64,000 bases of DNA from CALDSL01 sp039810245 (GCA_039810245.1 JBDHWQ010000006.1:1-64000), one strand, 5' to 3'. Counted from the first letter of the stretch, positions 43,217-52,786 are shown. Notes: generated by a model not told the origin, from the sequence alone. A program made the numbers and translations.

Positions 43217-45140
43217 TTTCTGGGCGGCGCGCCGGGCGGTCAACGCCGGCGCGGCCATTTTCCACCAGTGGGAGCAGCTCGTTGCCGCCGGGTGCATTGA
43301 GAATTTCCGCATCGCGGGCGGCGAAACGCAGGGACTGCGCGTGGGCTGGTTCTTTGCCGATTCCGACGCCTATAAGTGGCTGGACGCCGCGGCGCGCATC
43401 TGGGCCGGCAGCCGCGACCAGCGGCTGGGCGCGCTGATAGACGGACTCATCGCCCTGCTGGGCCGGGCGCAGCAGCCGGACGGCTACCTGTTCACCTATA
43501 ACCAGATCCACTTTCCGGGCGAACGCTGGCAGAACCTGCAGATTGAGCACGAGCTGTACTGCCACGGCCACCTGATCGAAGCCGGAATCGCGCATTCCCA
43601 GGCCACCGGGCAGGCAACGCTGCTGGACATCGCCCGCCGCGCCGCTGACCGCGTGGTGGCGGATTTCCGCGGCAAAGGCCCGGCCTGGACGCCCGGCCAC
43701 CCGGAGATCGAGCTTGCCCTGCTGAAGCTGCACGAAGTGCTGCCCGGCGACGGCGCCTATCTGGAACTGGCTCGCCAGTTCATCGAGCAGCGCGGGCGCA
43801 CGCCGCGCTACGCCGTCTCGCTGCTGCGCCAGAATCGCAGCGTGGCCCGGCGGCGCGCCCGGGTGCAGGCCGCGCGGCAGGAATACCTGGCCGCCCACCC
43901 GGAGTACCGCCCTTATGTGCTGCCGCCGGATAATATCTCCCCGCTGCAGCGCGGCACGCGGCTGCGCTGGGCGGCCAGCGCATTGAGCGGCAAGTACCTG
44001 TTCCAGAACGCCCCGCTGCGCGCGCAGGCCGCCCCGCTGGGCCACGCGGTGCGCTTTGGCTACTACGTGACCGCGGGGGCCATGCTGGCGCGGCTGGGCG
44101 GCGACCCCGGCCTGCTGCCGGCGCTGGAGCGGCTGTGGGAGCGCATGGTGGCGCGGCGTATGTACGTCACCGGCGGGCTGGGCGCCGTGCCGGGCATCGA
44201 GGGCTTTGGCCGCGACGACGAGCTGGACCCGCGCTATGCCTACGCTGAGACCTGCGCTGCGCTGTCCAGCATGTTCTGGAGCTGGGAGATGAGCCGCCTG
44301 ACCGGGGCGGCGAAGTACAGCGAGCTGCTGGAATGGCAGCTTTATAACGCCGCCGGGGTGGGCATGGGCCTGGACGGGACCACCTACCTGTACAACAACC
44401 CGCTGGAGTGCCACGGCGAGGTGGTGCGCCAGCCGTGGTACTCGGTGCCGTGCTGCCCGTCCAACCTGTCGCGCATCTGGGCCGGGCTGGAGCAGTATAT
44501 CCTTTCCGCCACGCCGGGCGAGCCAGGCGCGCTGCGCGTGCACCAGTACATCAGCACGGACGGCGCAGAGTCGGGCGTGCGGATGCAATCGGCGCTGCCG
44601 TGGCAAGGCCGCGCGCGGCTGACGATCGAGCAGGCCGGCGAAATGGAGCTGCATCTGCGGCAGCCGGTGTGGGCCGCGGCCATGCGCGTCAGCGTCAACG
44701 GCGCGCCGGCCGGCGAATACGGCCCGCTGCCCCCGGCGGATGTGCCCGCCAGCGGCGGCTACGATCCGCGCGCCAGCGTTTTTCGATCGCTGCGCCGGGA
44801 ATGGGCGGCCGGCGAAGTGGTGGACGTGGAATTTGACATACCCGTACTGCTGCTCCGCGCGGGACCGCGTGTGCGCGGCCACGCCGGCAAGGTGGCGCTG
44901 GCGCGCGGCCCGCTGGTATACTGCCTGGAAAGCAGCGACCACCCCGGCGTGAATATTTTCACCGCCCGGCTCGACCCTACCACCCTGCGCCCGGCGTTTG
45001 ACCCCGACCTGCTGGGTGGGGTCGTCAAAATCGAAGCAATGACTACTGATGCCAGCCCATTGACCTTCATCCCTTATTTCCTGTGGGATAACCGCGGCCC
45101 CGCGCAGATGACGGTGTGGGTGCGCGCCGGAAACGAGTGA
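43191..45140 (+). CDS. GH127 family glycosidase (beta-L-arabinofuranosidase-like)
   Basis: A 649-aa cytosolic enzyme with an (alpha/alpha)6 barrel and C-terminal beta-sandwiches. The zinc/nucleophile residues of the Bifidobacterium enzyme HypBA1 are conserved: Glu and Cys in YAETCAALS and the Cys pair in PCCPSNLSR, where the first Cys of the pair is the nucleophile. The retaining mechanism releases L-arabinofuranose or a related sugar. The start at 43191 overlaps the transporter gene; GGGAAGG lies upstream. It is followed 4 bp later by a GH2 gene. Confidence 0.88.
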   Translation: MTQPSTAPDFWAARRAVNAGAAIFHQWEQLVAAGCIENFRIAGGETQGLRVGWFFADSDAYKWLDAAARIWAGSRDQRLGALIDGLIALLGRAQQPDGYLFTYNQIHFPGERWQNLQIEHELYCHGHLIEAGIAHSQATGQATLLDIARRAADRVVADFRGKGPAWTPGHPEIELALLKLHEVLPGDGAYLELARQFIEQRGRTPRYAVSLLRQNRSVARRRARVQAARQEYLAAHPEYRPYVLPPDNISPLQRGTRLRWAASALSGKYLFQNAPLRAQAAPLGHAVRFGYYVTAGAMLARLGGDPGLLPALERLWERMVARRMYVTGGLGAVPGIEGFGRDDELDPRYAYAETCAALSSMFWSWEMSRLTGAAKYSELLEWQLYNAAGVGMGLDGTTYLYNNPLECHGEVVRQPWYSVPCCPSNLSRIWAGLEQYILSATPGEPGALRVHQYISTDGAESGVRMQSALPWQGRARLTIEQAGEMELHLRQPVWAAAMRVSVNGAPAGEYGPLPPADVPASGGYDPRASVFRSLRREWAAGEVVDVEFDIPVLLLRAGPRVRGHAGKVALARGPLVYCLESSDHPGVNIFTARLDPTTLRPAFDPDLLGGVVKIEAMTTDASPLTFIPYFLWDNRGPAQMTVWVRAGNE

Positions 45141-45143
45141 TCC

Positions 45144-46949
45144 ATGCAGCCATCCAACCCCAGGCACACCCTCACCACCCCCTGGACCCCTGACCGGCCC
45201 TGCCCGCTGCCCGAGTATCCGCGCCCACAGATGGCGCGCCCGGCCTGGACCAACCTCAACGGCCCGTGGCAGTACGCCATCACCTCGCGGGATGCGCCCG
45301 CGCCGCAAACCTGGGATGGCGAAATCCTGGTGCCCTACCCGGTCGAGTCGCTGCTTTCGGGTGTGCAGAAGCCCCTGCTGCCCGGCCAGCGGCTGTGGTA
45401 CCGGCGCAGCTTTGCCGACCCACGTGACGAACTGCGCGGGCGCGTGCTGCTGCACTTCGGCGCGGTGGACGACGAGTGCGCGGTGTGGGTCAACGGCGCA
45501 CCAGTGGGGGAGCATCGCGGCGGTTACCTGCCCTTCAGCTTCGATATCACCGCCGCGCTGACCGCGGGCGAGAACACGCTGCTGGTGGCAGTCTGCGACC
45601 CCAGCGACACCGGCCTGCAGCAGCGCGGCAAGCAGGTGCTGCGCCCACGCGGCATCTGGTACACCGCCGTCTCGGGCATCTGGCAGACGGTCTGGCTGGA
45701 AGTGGTGCCGGAAACCAGCATCGAAGCGCTGCGCCTCACGCCCGACCTGGCGGCCGGGACGCTGGCGGTGGAAGTGAGGCTGCACGGCACGCAGGGAGCG
45801 GAGAATGGGTTGCACGTGCAGGTTCAGGCCGAGGATGGCGGTGCGGTGTTTGCGTCAGCCGGCGGGCCGGTGAATCAAGCAGGCGCGCTGCGGCTGACCA
45901 TCCCCGATCCGATCCTCTGGAGCCCGGCCAACCCGCACCTGTACGGGCTGCGCGTGCGGCTGCTTGCGCAAGACGGCGCGCCGCTGGACGAAGTGAGCAG
46001 CTATTTTGCCATGCGCTCATTTGGCCTGGCGCGCGGCGCGAACGGTCACCTGCGTATTACGCTGAATGGCGAGCCGCTGTTCCTGTACGGCCCGCTTGAC
46101 CAGGGTTACTTCCCGGATGGGCTGTACACGCCGCCCTCGGAAGAAGCCATGCTGTACGACATCGAGTACGCGCGCCGGTTGGGCTGCAACCTGATCCGCA
46201 AGCATGTCAAGGTGGAGCCGCTGCGCTGGTACTATCACTGCGACCGGCTGGGGATGATTGTCTGGCAGGATATGCCCAACGGCGGCAATATCGACGGCGA
46301 GGTGGTGGCATTCCTCTCTTTACTGTTTGGCCTGCGCCGCGCCGACACGCGCCGGCTGCGCCGGTTCGGCCGCCTGGATGAGGCCAACCGCGCGCGCTTC
46401 CGCGACGAGCTGCGCGGGATGATCGAGCACCTGTACAACGCGCCCTGCATCATGGCCTGGGTCCCGTTCAACGAAAGCTGGGGGCAGTTTCAGTCCGCGG
46501 AAATCGCGGCGTGGGTCAAAGCCCTCGACCCTACCCGGCTGGTGGACCACGCCTCAGGGTGGTTCGACCAGGGCCGGGACGATTTTCAGAGCCGGCATAT
46601 CTACTTCCGCAAGCTGTACCGCCCGAAGCCGGACGGGCGCGCGTTCGTGATCTCGGAGTTTGGCGGCTACAGCCTCAAGCTACCCGGCCACGTGTGGGAC
46701 GAAGATAAAAAGTTTGGTTACCGCACCTATCGCAGCCGCGAAGCGCTGACCCGCGCCTACCTGGACCTGCTGGAGCGCCAGCTCAAGCCGCTGATCGCCC
46801 GGGGCCTGGCCGCCGCGGTGTATACGCAGACCACCGATGTGGAGATCGAGATCAACGGCTACCTGACTTATGACCGCAAGGTGGAGAAGATGGACGCCGA
46901 AGCTATCGCCCAGGCGCACCGTGAGATGATCGCCATGGGGAGCCGCTAG
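45144..46949 (+). CDS. GH2 family glycoside hydrolase
   Basis: A 601-aa protein with the GH2 order: sugar-binding jelly roll (about 35-190), Ig-like domain (190-290) and a TIM barrel. Acid/base Glu444 is in FNESWG and the nucleophile is probably Glu505 in VISEFGGYS. Members include beta-galactosidases, beta-mannosidases and beta-glucuronidases; specificity is not deducible. No signal peptide, hence cytosolic. Third gene of the transporter-GH127-GH2 operon, 4 bp after the GH127 stop. Confidence 0.88.
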   Translation: MQPSNPRHTLTTPWTPDRPCPLPEYPRPQMARPAWTNLNGPWQYAITSRDAPAPQTWDGEILVPYPVESLLSGVQKPLLPGQRLWYRRSFADPRDELRGRVLLHFGAVDDECAVWVNGAPVGEHRGGYLPFSFDITAALTAGENTLLVAVCDPSDTGLQQRGKQVLRPRGIWYTAVSGIWQTVWLEVVPETSIEALRLTPDLAAGTLAVEVRLHGTQGAENGLHVQVQAEDGGAVFASAGGPVNQAGALRLTIPDPILWSPANPHLYGLRVRLLAQDGAPLDEVSSYFAMRSFGLARGANGHLRITLNGEPLFLYGPLDQGYFPDGLYTPPSEEAMLYDIEYARRLGCNLIRKHVKVEPLRWYYHCDRLGMIVWQDMPNGGNIDGEVVAFLSLLFGLRRADTRRLRRFGRLDEANRARFRDELRGMIEHLYNAPCIMAWVPFNESWGQFQSAEIAAWVKALDPTRLVDHASGWFDQGRDDFQSRHIYFRKLYRPKPDGRAFVISEFGGYSLKLPGHVWDEDKKFGYRTYRSREALTRAYLDLLERQLKPLIARGLAAAVYTQTTDVEIEINGYLTYDRKVEKMDAEAIAQAHREMIAMGSR

Positions 46950-47015
46950 GCCGCGCCCCGCAGGGAGCACTTCGAGCAGGCGCACCCTACCAAACGTATG
47001 CGGACCGCTGCTCCG

Positions 47016-48845
47016 CTAGATCGCCAGGCCTTTGAACTGGCTCATGTACAGGTTGTAGAAGAAGCCGCGCGCGTCTAAGAGCTGCTGGTGCGTGCCCTGC
47101 TCGACGATCTCGCCGCGGTCGATCACAATCACCTGATCGGCGTCGCGGATGGTGGACAGGCGGTGAGCGATGACAAAGCTGGTGCGCCCCTGGCGCAGCC
47201 GCAGCAGCGCCTTCTGGATGCGCACCTCGGTGCGCGTATCCACGCTCGATGTAGCCTCGTCCAGGATCAGGATCACCGGGTCGGCGAGGATGGCGCGCGC
47301 AATGGCCAGCAGCTGGCGCTGCCCCTGGCTGAGGTTGCTGGCGCGCTCCGACAGGTTGGTCTGGTAGCCGTGCGGGAGCTGGCGGATGAAGTGGTCGGCC
47401 TCAGCCAGCCGCGCAGCCTGGATGCATTCTTCGTCGGTCGCGTCCAGCTGGCCGTAGCGGATGTTTTCCATCACCGTGTCGGCGAACAGGAAGGTATCCT
47501 GCAGCACCAGCCCCAGCTTGCGGCGCAGGTCGGCCTTGGAAATGTCGCGGATGTCCTGGCCGTCGATGCGCACGCTGCCCGACTCGATCTCGTAGAAGCG
47601 CGTCAGCAGGTTGATGATGGTGGTTTTGCCCGCGCCCGTCGGCCCGACCAGCGCCACGGTTTGCCCGGCTCTGGCGGTGAGGGTCATGCGCTTGATGATT
47701 GGCGTGCCGGGCAGGTAGCCAAAATGCACGTCACGGAATTCGACCTCGCCGCGCACCGGCTGGCGCAGCGGCGTTCCGGCGGCGGCGTCCAGCTCGACGG
47801 GACGGTCAATCACCTCGAACACGCGCTCTGCGCCAGCCAGCGCGCCCTGGATCGAGTTGTACATGTTGGCCAGCAGCCGCAGCGGCTGGATGAAGTTCTG
47901 CGCGTAGGCGATGAAGGCGGCGATCATGCCCACCGTCACCAGCCCGCGCAGCGCCAGGAAGCCGCCCAGCCCGGCCAGCACGATGACGAAGAAATTGCCC
48001 AGCACGTTGGTCAGCGGCATCAACATCAGCGCATAGGTGTTCGCGTACACCCCGGCGGCGTAGACCTTTTCGTTGCTGCCGCGGAAGCGCTCGATGACCG
48101 ACTCGCTGCGGTGGAAGGCCTTAACCACGCGCAGCCCGCTGATCGATTCTTCCATCACACCGTTGATCTCGCCCAGCTCGCGCTGCAGATCGCGATAGCC
48201 CTTGCGCGTATAACGCGCCACAAATTGGGTAAACCAGAACATGATCGGCACCACCAGCACCGCGGCCAGCGCCAGCCACACGTTGAGCACAAACATTGCG
48301 ATGAGGATGCCCACTAGCGAGAGCACGCCCGCCACCAGCGAGACGACGTTCTGCGAGACGGCCTGGTTGATGGCCTCGATGTCATTGGTCAGGCGGCTCA
48401 TCAACTCGCCGGCGGTGGTGCCGTCAAAATAGGCGATGGGAAGCTGCTGCAGATGCTCGAACATATCTTCGCGCAGACGGCGCAGCGCGTCCTGCGAGAT
48501 ATGCGCCATCAGCCAACTCGACACGGCGCGGAAGATATTGTCAACGATGTAGGCCACCAGCAGCAGGATGGCCAGCCCGCCCAGCCCGGCTAACTGGCGT
48601 CTGGCAATAAACTGGTCGATGGCTCTGCCGATCAGATAAGGCTCCAGCAGGCCGAGCAGGGTGTAGAACAGCACCATCACCAGCACGCTGCCCAACACCA
48701 GGCGGTAGGGCCTCAGGTAATCAACCAACCTTGCCAGCGCGCGGCGCGGGTTACTGGCTTTTTCGATCTTGCCCGGGCGCATTCCACCGCGCCCCATTGC
48801 GGCGCGCACATCGATCGTGGGACGGTCATTGGAAGGCGTGCTCAT
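47016..48845 (-). CDS. ABC exporter half-transporter, subunit 2 (fused TMD-NBD)
   Basis: A 609-aa type IV ABC exporter: six membrane helices (about residues 50-345) then an NBD with Walker A GPTGAGKTT, Q-loop LVLQDTFLFADTVMENI, signature NLSQGQRQLLAIARA, Walker B ILILDEATSSVD and H-loop IAHRLSTI. All catalytic residues are in place. It overlaps the previous ABC gene by 4 bp and the two almost certainly form a heterodimer exporting drugs or lipids. The operon is headed by a MarR-type regulator. Confidence 0.92.
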   Translation of the reverse strand: MSTPSNDRPTIDVRAAMGRGGMRPGKIEKASNPRRALARLVDYLRPYRLVLGSVLVMVLFYTLLGLLEPYLIGRAIDQFIARRQLAGLGGLAILLLVAYIVDNIFRAVSSWLMAHISQDALRRLREDMFEHLQQLPIAYFDGTTAGELMSRLTNDIEAINQAVSQNVVSLVAGVLSLVGILIAMFVLNVWLALAAVLVVPIMFWFTQFVARYTRKGYRDLQRELGEINGVMEESISGLRVVKAFHRSESVIERFRGSNEKVYAAGVYANTYALMLMPLTNVLGNFFVIVLAGLGGFLALRGLVTVGMIAAFIAYAQNFIQPLRLLANMYNSIQGALAGAERVFEVIDRPVELDAAAGTPLRQPVRGEVEFRDVHFGYLPGTPIIKRMTLTARAGQTVALVGPTGAGKTTIINLLTRFYEIESGSVRIDGQDIRDISKADLRRKLGLVLQDTFLFADTVMENIRYGQLDATDEECIQAARLAEADHFIRQLPHGYQTNLSERASNLSQGQRQLLAIARAILADPVILILDEATSSVDTRTEVRIQKALLRLRQGRTSFVIAHRLSTIRDADQVIVIDRGEIVEQGTHQQLLDARGFFYNLYMSQFKGLAI

Positions 48846-50596
48846 TGCAGCTCCTCGACGTTCACACCTTCGCCCAACTGCGAAGCGTAGATTTCCTGGT
48901 ACACCGGGCTGGACTGGATCAGCTCCTGGTGCGTGCCGCGCGCGGCAATGCGCCCGTCATCCACCACGATAATCGTATCCGCGTTGAGCACGGTGCTGAT
49001 GCGCTGCGCGACGATGAACAAGGTGCTGTCGCGCAGCCAGCTTTTGAGCGCGTCCTGGATGCGCGTTTCGGTTTCCACGTCCACCGAGCTGGTGCTGTCG
49101 TCCAGGATCAGAATCGGCGGGCGCAGCAGCAGCGCGCGGGCGATGGCGATGCGCTGTTTCTGCCCGCCGGACAGGTTGACGCCGCGCTCTTCGACATGCG
49201 TATCGTAGCCCATTTCCAACCGGTTGATGAAGTCGTGCGCCTGGGCGGCGCGCGCCGCGGCGATCACCTCATCCAGGCTGGCGTCGGGTTTGCCATAGGC
49301 AATGTTCTCGCGCACCGTGCCGGAGAACAGCACGGTTTCCTGGGGCACGATGCCCACCTGGGCCATTACCTCGCTCTGGCGCATCTGGCGGATATCCACC
49401 CCGTTGTAGGTGATGCGCCCGGCAGTGACATCGTAAAAGCGCGGCACCAGGTTGACGATGGTGGACTTGCCCGCGCCAGTGGCGCCCAGAATAGCCAGCG
49501 TCTTGCCCGGCTCGGCGGTCAGGTTGATGTCGGTCAGTACGGCTTCATCTACGCTACCGTTATAGTGGAAGCCCACGCCTTCAAAGCGCACGGTGATGCC
49601 GCGCCTGGCGGGCAGCGGCAGAGGCTGCGCCGGGTCCTGCACTTCGGGTATGGTATCCAGCACCTCGCTGACGCGCTGCGCCGAAGCGGTAGCCGCGGCC
49701 ACGGCGTTGGCCAGCATCACCATCACCCCCAGGGGGCCAAGGGTGGTGTGCAGGTAGTTGGTGAAGGCCACAATCTGCCCCACCGTCACGCGGCCGCCGG
49801 CGGACTGGATGCCGCCGCCCCAGATGACGATCACCACCGCGGCATTGACCAGCAGGCTGAGCGCCGGGGAGAGGGTGGCCATAAAACGCATCACCTGCAC
49901 ATTGCGGCCGGTGAAATCCTGATTGGCGGCGCCAAAGCGTTCCGCTTCGCGCGCGGCGCGCACGTAGGCTTTTACCACGCGTACTCCGGCGATATTCTCT
50001 TGCAGCACGGTGTTCAGCCGGTCGAGCTTGACCTGCACCGTCTGGAACAGCGGACCCATGCGCGCCACAAAGAAGCCGATCACCACCATCGTCACTACCA
50101 GCACCGGCAGTACCATCAACGCCAGGCCACGGTCGGTGCGGAACATCAGCACCAGGCTGCCGGCCATCAGCAGCGGCGCGCGCGTGCCGATGCGCAGCGA
50201 GACCTGCACCATGCGCTGCAGGGTGGTGGTGTCACTGGACAGGCGCACCATAAGCTGGCCGGTGCTCAGGCGGTCCATATTGCCAAACGAGAAGGCCTGA
50301 ATGCGCAGGAAAAGCGCCTCGCGCAGGTCGCGCGCCACGCTTTCGCCCACCTGGATGGAGAAGATGTTGTTGCCGATGGCGAATAGAGTTTGCAGCAGCG
50401 AAATCACCAGCATGATGATGGTGGTTTGCAGCACTACGGCCATATCCTGCGCGTTGATACCCTGGTCAATGATGCGCTGGATCAGGCGTGGGATCGCCAG
50501 GTCGATCAGTACCACGGCTACCAGCAGAACCAGCGACACCAGCGCGCGGCGCCAGTACGGTTTGACATACGGGAAAAGCATGCGAAGGTGTTTCAT
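48842..50596 (-). CDS. ABC exporter half-transporter, subunit 1 (fused TMD-NBD)
   Basis: A 584-aa exporter subunit with six helices (residues 15-310) and an NBD: Walker A GATGAGKST, Q-loop IVPQETVLFSGTVRENI, signature NLSGGQKQRIAIARA, Walker B ILILDDSTSSVD. Asp replaces the catalytic Glu after Walker B (DDSTSSVD rather than DEATSS) and Gln replaces the switch His (VAQRIST), so this site is degenerate. That is the usual sign of a heterodimeric exporter with one active ATP site, the partner being the downstream gene. It starts 7 bp after the MarR gene. Confidence 0.92.
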   Translation of the reverse strand: MKHLRMLFPYVKPYWRRALVSLVLLVAVVLIDLAIPRLIQRIIDQGINAQDMAVVLQTTIIMLVISLLQTLFAIGNNIFSIQVGESVARDLREALFLRIQAFSFGNMDRLSTGQLMVRLSSDTTTLQRMVQVSLRIGTRAPLLMAGSLVLMFRTDRGLALMVLPVLVVTMVVIGFFVARMGPLFQTVQVKLDRLNTVLQENIAGVRVVKAYVRAAREAERFGAANQDFTGRNVQVMRFMATLSPALSLLVNAAVVIVIWGGGIQSAGGRVTVGQIVAFTNYLHTTLGPLGVMVMLANAVAAATASAQRVSEVLDTIPEVQDPAQPLPLPARRGITVRFEGVGFHYNGSVDEAVLTDINLTAEPGKTLAILGATGAGKSTIVNLVPRFYDVTAGRITYNGVDIRQMRQSEVMAQVGIVPQETVLFSGTVRENIAYGKPDASLDEVIAAARAAQAHDFINRLEMGYDTHVEERGVNLSGGQKQRIAIARALLLRPPILILDDSTSSVDVETETRIQDALKSWLRDSTLFIVAQRISTVLNADTIIVVDDGRIAARGTHQELIQSSPVYQEIYASQLGEGVNVEELQ

Positions 50597-50603
50597 ATGT
50601 ACA

Positions 50604-51068
50604 CTATTCGGGGTTTGGAAGGTCGAGCATTTTCTTCAGCGAGAGCATGGCGGTGGTGATGTTGCATAACTCGTCAGCCGAGCAGCCCGCCAGGCGCGCC
50701 TTCATCCACTGGCGCGTCTCGACAAAGATCGCGTCCAGCAGGTCATCGCCGGCGGTGGTGAGGGTTAGCTCCATCACGCGGCGGTCACTGGTTGATTGAG
50801 CCCGCGCCAGCAGACCATGCTGTACCAGGGCCTCGACCGCCTGGCTGATGGCCGGCCGGCTGATCTTCTTGGCCTCGGCCAGCGCGCTTACGGTGCGTGC
50901 CCCGCGCCGCACCAGCCGCAGCACGTGGAACTGCTCTACGGTCAGATGGAAGGTAACCCCGGCGTAGGCGTGGATGTGGGCGCGGATGTTCCCCCACAAC
51001 GGGGGCACGGTTTCCCAGAAGGATTGGATGGTCTCGTCCAACAGCGTTTCCTGCATGGTTTGCTCCAT
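50604..51068 (-). CDS. MarR family transcriptional regulator
   Basis: A 154-aa winged-helix regulator: GVTFHLTVEQFHVLRLVRRGARTVSALAEAKKISRPAISQAVEALVQHGLLARAQSTSDRRVMELTLT contains the recognition helix (about residues 60-80) and the wing with the conserved Asp-Arg-Arg. It heads an operon with a heterodimeric ABC exporter, the common layout for autoregulated drug-efflux control. A perfect palindrome between its promoter and start codon is the expected binding site. Confidence 0.92.
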   Translation of the reverse strand: MEQTMQETLLDETIQSFWETVPPLWGNIRAHIHAYAGVTFHLTVEQFHVLRLVRRGARTVSALAEAKKISRPAISQAVEALVQHGLLARAQSTSDRRVMELTLTTAGDDLLDAIFVETRQWMKARLAGCSADELCNITTAMLSLKKMLDLPNPE

Positions 51069-51071
51069 TGG

Positions 51072-51131
51072 TTAACCACTGAAATGGTTAAGCAATGAAA
51101 CGATTATTGCACGCGATGAGAGCGGAGTCAA
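51072..51131 (-). promoter_or_regulatory. MarR promoter and palindromic operator
   Basis: Reading leftward: TTGACT (51131-51126), 17-bp spacer, AATAAT (51108-51103), then the palindrome TTAACCA-N6-TGGTTAA (51091-51072), which spans the predicted start of transcription and ends 3 bp before the marR ATG. Binding there would block initiation, an autorepressor layout. Confidence 0.8.
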
Positions 51132-51202
51132 GGGTTGGGAAAAGTCGCTCGCATTTTGTGGGCCATCCTCTGACGGGGCGATAAGAAAATACCCCCGTTT
51201 TA

Positions 51203-51233
51203 CCTCGTTCCCACGCACTGCGTAGGAACGAGG
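51203..51233. repeat. dispersed palindromic repeat of the CCTCGTTCC type
   Basis: CCTCGTTCCcACGC and GCGTaGGAACGAGG pair in 13 of 14 positions around a 3-nt loop. A very similar palindrome recurs in many unrelated bacterial genomes as a small intergenic element. It lies in the gap between the marR and P450 genes. Confidence 0.6.
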
Positions 51234-51381
51234 CTTACGACTGCTATCTTCTCGCAAAATCGCGCTCTTTGCGAATTAGGGGACAGTGGGGCGCCTGGCA
51301 TGGCGAAAGAAACTTCAGAAACGCAGCGCACATTCCCCAAATGGTTTAGAATCAACCTATCCCATCCCTGGAGAAACCACC

Positions 51382-52755
51382 ATGCCCGCCTCTGCTCTTT
51401 CCGCCCCCGGTCCAGACCTGCGCACGCTGCTGACTTCGCTGACCGGGCTGCGCGATGACCCGCTGGCCTTTCTGCAAGACGCCGCCGCGCGCTACGGTGA
51501 GCTGGTGCATTTCCGCCTTGGGCCGTGGAATGCGTTCCTGCTTTCGCGGCCGGAAGATATCCAGCACGTGCTGCAGGATAACAACCGCAATTACACCAAA
51601 GATACTTTGCAGTACAACGGGCTGGCGAAAGTGACCGGGCGCGGTCTGCTGACCAGTGACGGCGACATCTGGCTGCGCCAGCGCCGCCACATGCAGCCAG
51701 CTTTCCACCGCCAGCGCATCCAGGGTTTTGCCCCGCTGATGCTGGAAGCCGCCGCGCGCAAGGCGGAAGCATGGGGGACGTTGTGCGAAAGCGGCCGGCC
51801 GGTGGACGTGGACCGTGAGATGATGGAGCTGGCGCTGGAGATCCTGGGCAAGGCGCTGCTGGGCGTGGACCTGCGCACCGAAGCTCCGGTGCTGACCTCT
51901 GCGGTGCTGGTTGCGCTGGACCATATCGTCAATGGAATGAAGAACCCGGAAATCCTGCCAGGGTTCGTGCCTACGCCGGCGCGGCGCAAATTCCAACAAG
52001 CGCTGCGCACGCTGGATGGCGCGGTCGCGGAGATCATTGCAGCGCGGCGTGGTGCAACCGGTGCGGGCGAGAGCTACCTGGTGGATATGCTGCTGCGCGC
52101 GCCTGAGGGCGGCGCGCCGATGAGCGACCAGCAGGTGCGCGACGAGCTGATCACCATCCTGATCGCCGGGCATGAGACGGTGGCCAGCGCGCTCACCTGG
52201 GCGTGCTATCTGCTGGCCAGCAACCCGGCAGCCGAGGCGCGTCTGCATGCCGAGCTGGACACGGTGTTGGCCGGCCGCGAGCCCACCATGGACGACCTGC
52301 CCGCGTTGGAATATACCCGGCGCGTGTTCGATGAGACCATGCGGCTGTACCCGCCGGCCTGGCTGGTGACGCGCAAGAACATCGCCGAAGATACCATTGG
52401 CGGCGCGCGCATCCCGCCCGGGTCGATGGTGGTTATCAGCCTGGCGTCGGCGCATCGCAACCCAATCTACTGGCCGGAGCCCGAGCGTTTCGACCCTGAC
52501 CGCTTCCTGCCCGAACAGGTGAACGCGCGGCCGCGCTTTGCCTACCTGCCGTTTGGCGGCGGGCCGCGGCTGTGCATCGGCAATCATTTTGCGCTGCTGG
52601 AAGCGCCGATCATCCTGGCCAGCCTGTACCAGCGTTACACCCTGGCGCTGGAGCCCGGCCGCCCGGTAAAGGTGGACGCGCTGGTGACGCAGCGCCCGCA
52701 TGGCGGCCTGCCCATGCTGGTGAAGGCGTACCCCCCTTCAACTCCCCCCAAATGA
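51382..52755 (+). CDS. cytochrome P450, candidate carotenoid hydroxylase
   Basis: A 457-aa soluble P450. I-helix AGHETVASALTW, K-helix ETMRLYP (ExxR), heme loop FGGGPRLCIG with axial Cys398. The N-terminal stretch LAKVTGRGLLTSDGDIWLRQRRHMQPAFH and the C-terminal RPHGGLPM resemble Thermus CYP175A1, a beta-carotene hydroxylase that also sits beside carotenoid genes. It likely hydroxylates beta-carotene-type rings made by the neighbouring CrtY. No redox-partner gene is nearby. The last seven or so residues are encoded inside a REP-like repeat. ATG 51382 is preceded by CTGGAGAAA. Confidence 0.88.
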   Translation: MPASALSAPGPDLRTLLTSLTGLRDDPLAFLQDAAARYGELVHFRLGPWNAFLLSRPEDIQHVLQDNNRNYTKDTLQYNGLAKVTGRGLLTSDGDIWLRQRRHMQPAFHRQRIQGFAPLMLEAAARKAEAWGTLCESGRPVDVDREMMELALEILGKALLGVDLRTEAPVLTSAVLVALDHIVNGMKNPEILPGFVPTPARRKFQQALRTLDGAVAEIIAARRGATGAGESYLVDMLLRAPEGGAPMSDQQVRDELITILIAGHETVASALTWACYLLASNPAAEARLHAELDTVLAGREPTMDDLPALEYTRRVFDETMRLYPPAWLVTRKNIAEDTIGGARIPPGSMVVISLASAHRNPIYWPEPERFDPDRFLPEQVNARPRFAYLPFGGGPRLCIGNHFALLEAPIILASLYQRYTLALEPGRPVKVDALVTQRPHGGLPMLVKAYPPSTPPK

Positions 52756-52786
52756 AAGAACGCATTTTGGGGGGACAGAGGGGGGT
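52731..52786. repeat. REP-like nested inverted repeat, copy 2
   Basis: Outer CCCCCCTT/AGAGGGGGG and inner CCCCCCAAATG/CATTTTGGGGGG arms around AAAGAACG. Same plan as 8321-8378. It covers the stop codon of the P450 gene and lies between convergent genes, where it may also act as terminator. Confidence 0.7.

Noticed and set aside
43170..45815. An 881-codon open frame on the minus strand
   Set aside because: Antisense to the GH127 and GH2 genes; composition typical of a shadow frame.
48731..50386. A 551-codon plus-strand frame
   Set aside because: Antisense to the ABC exporter genes; no recognisable domain.
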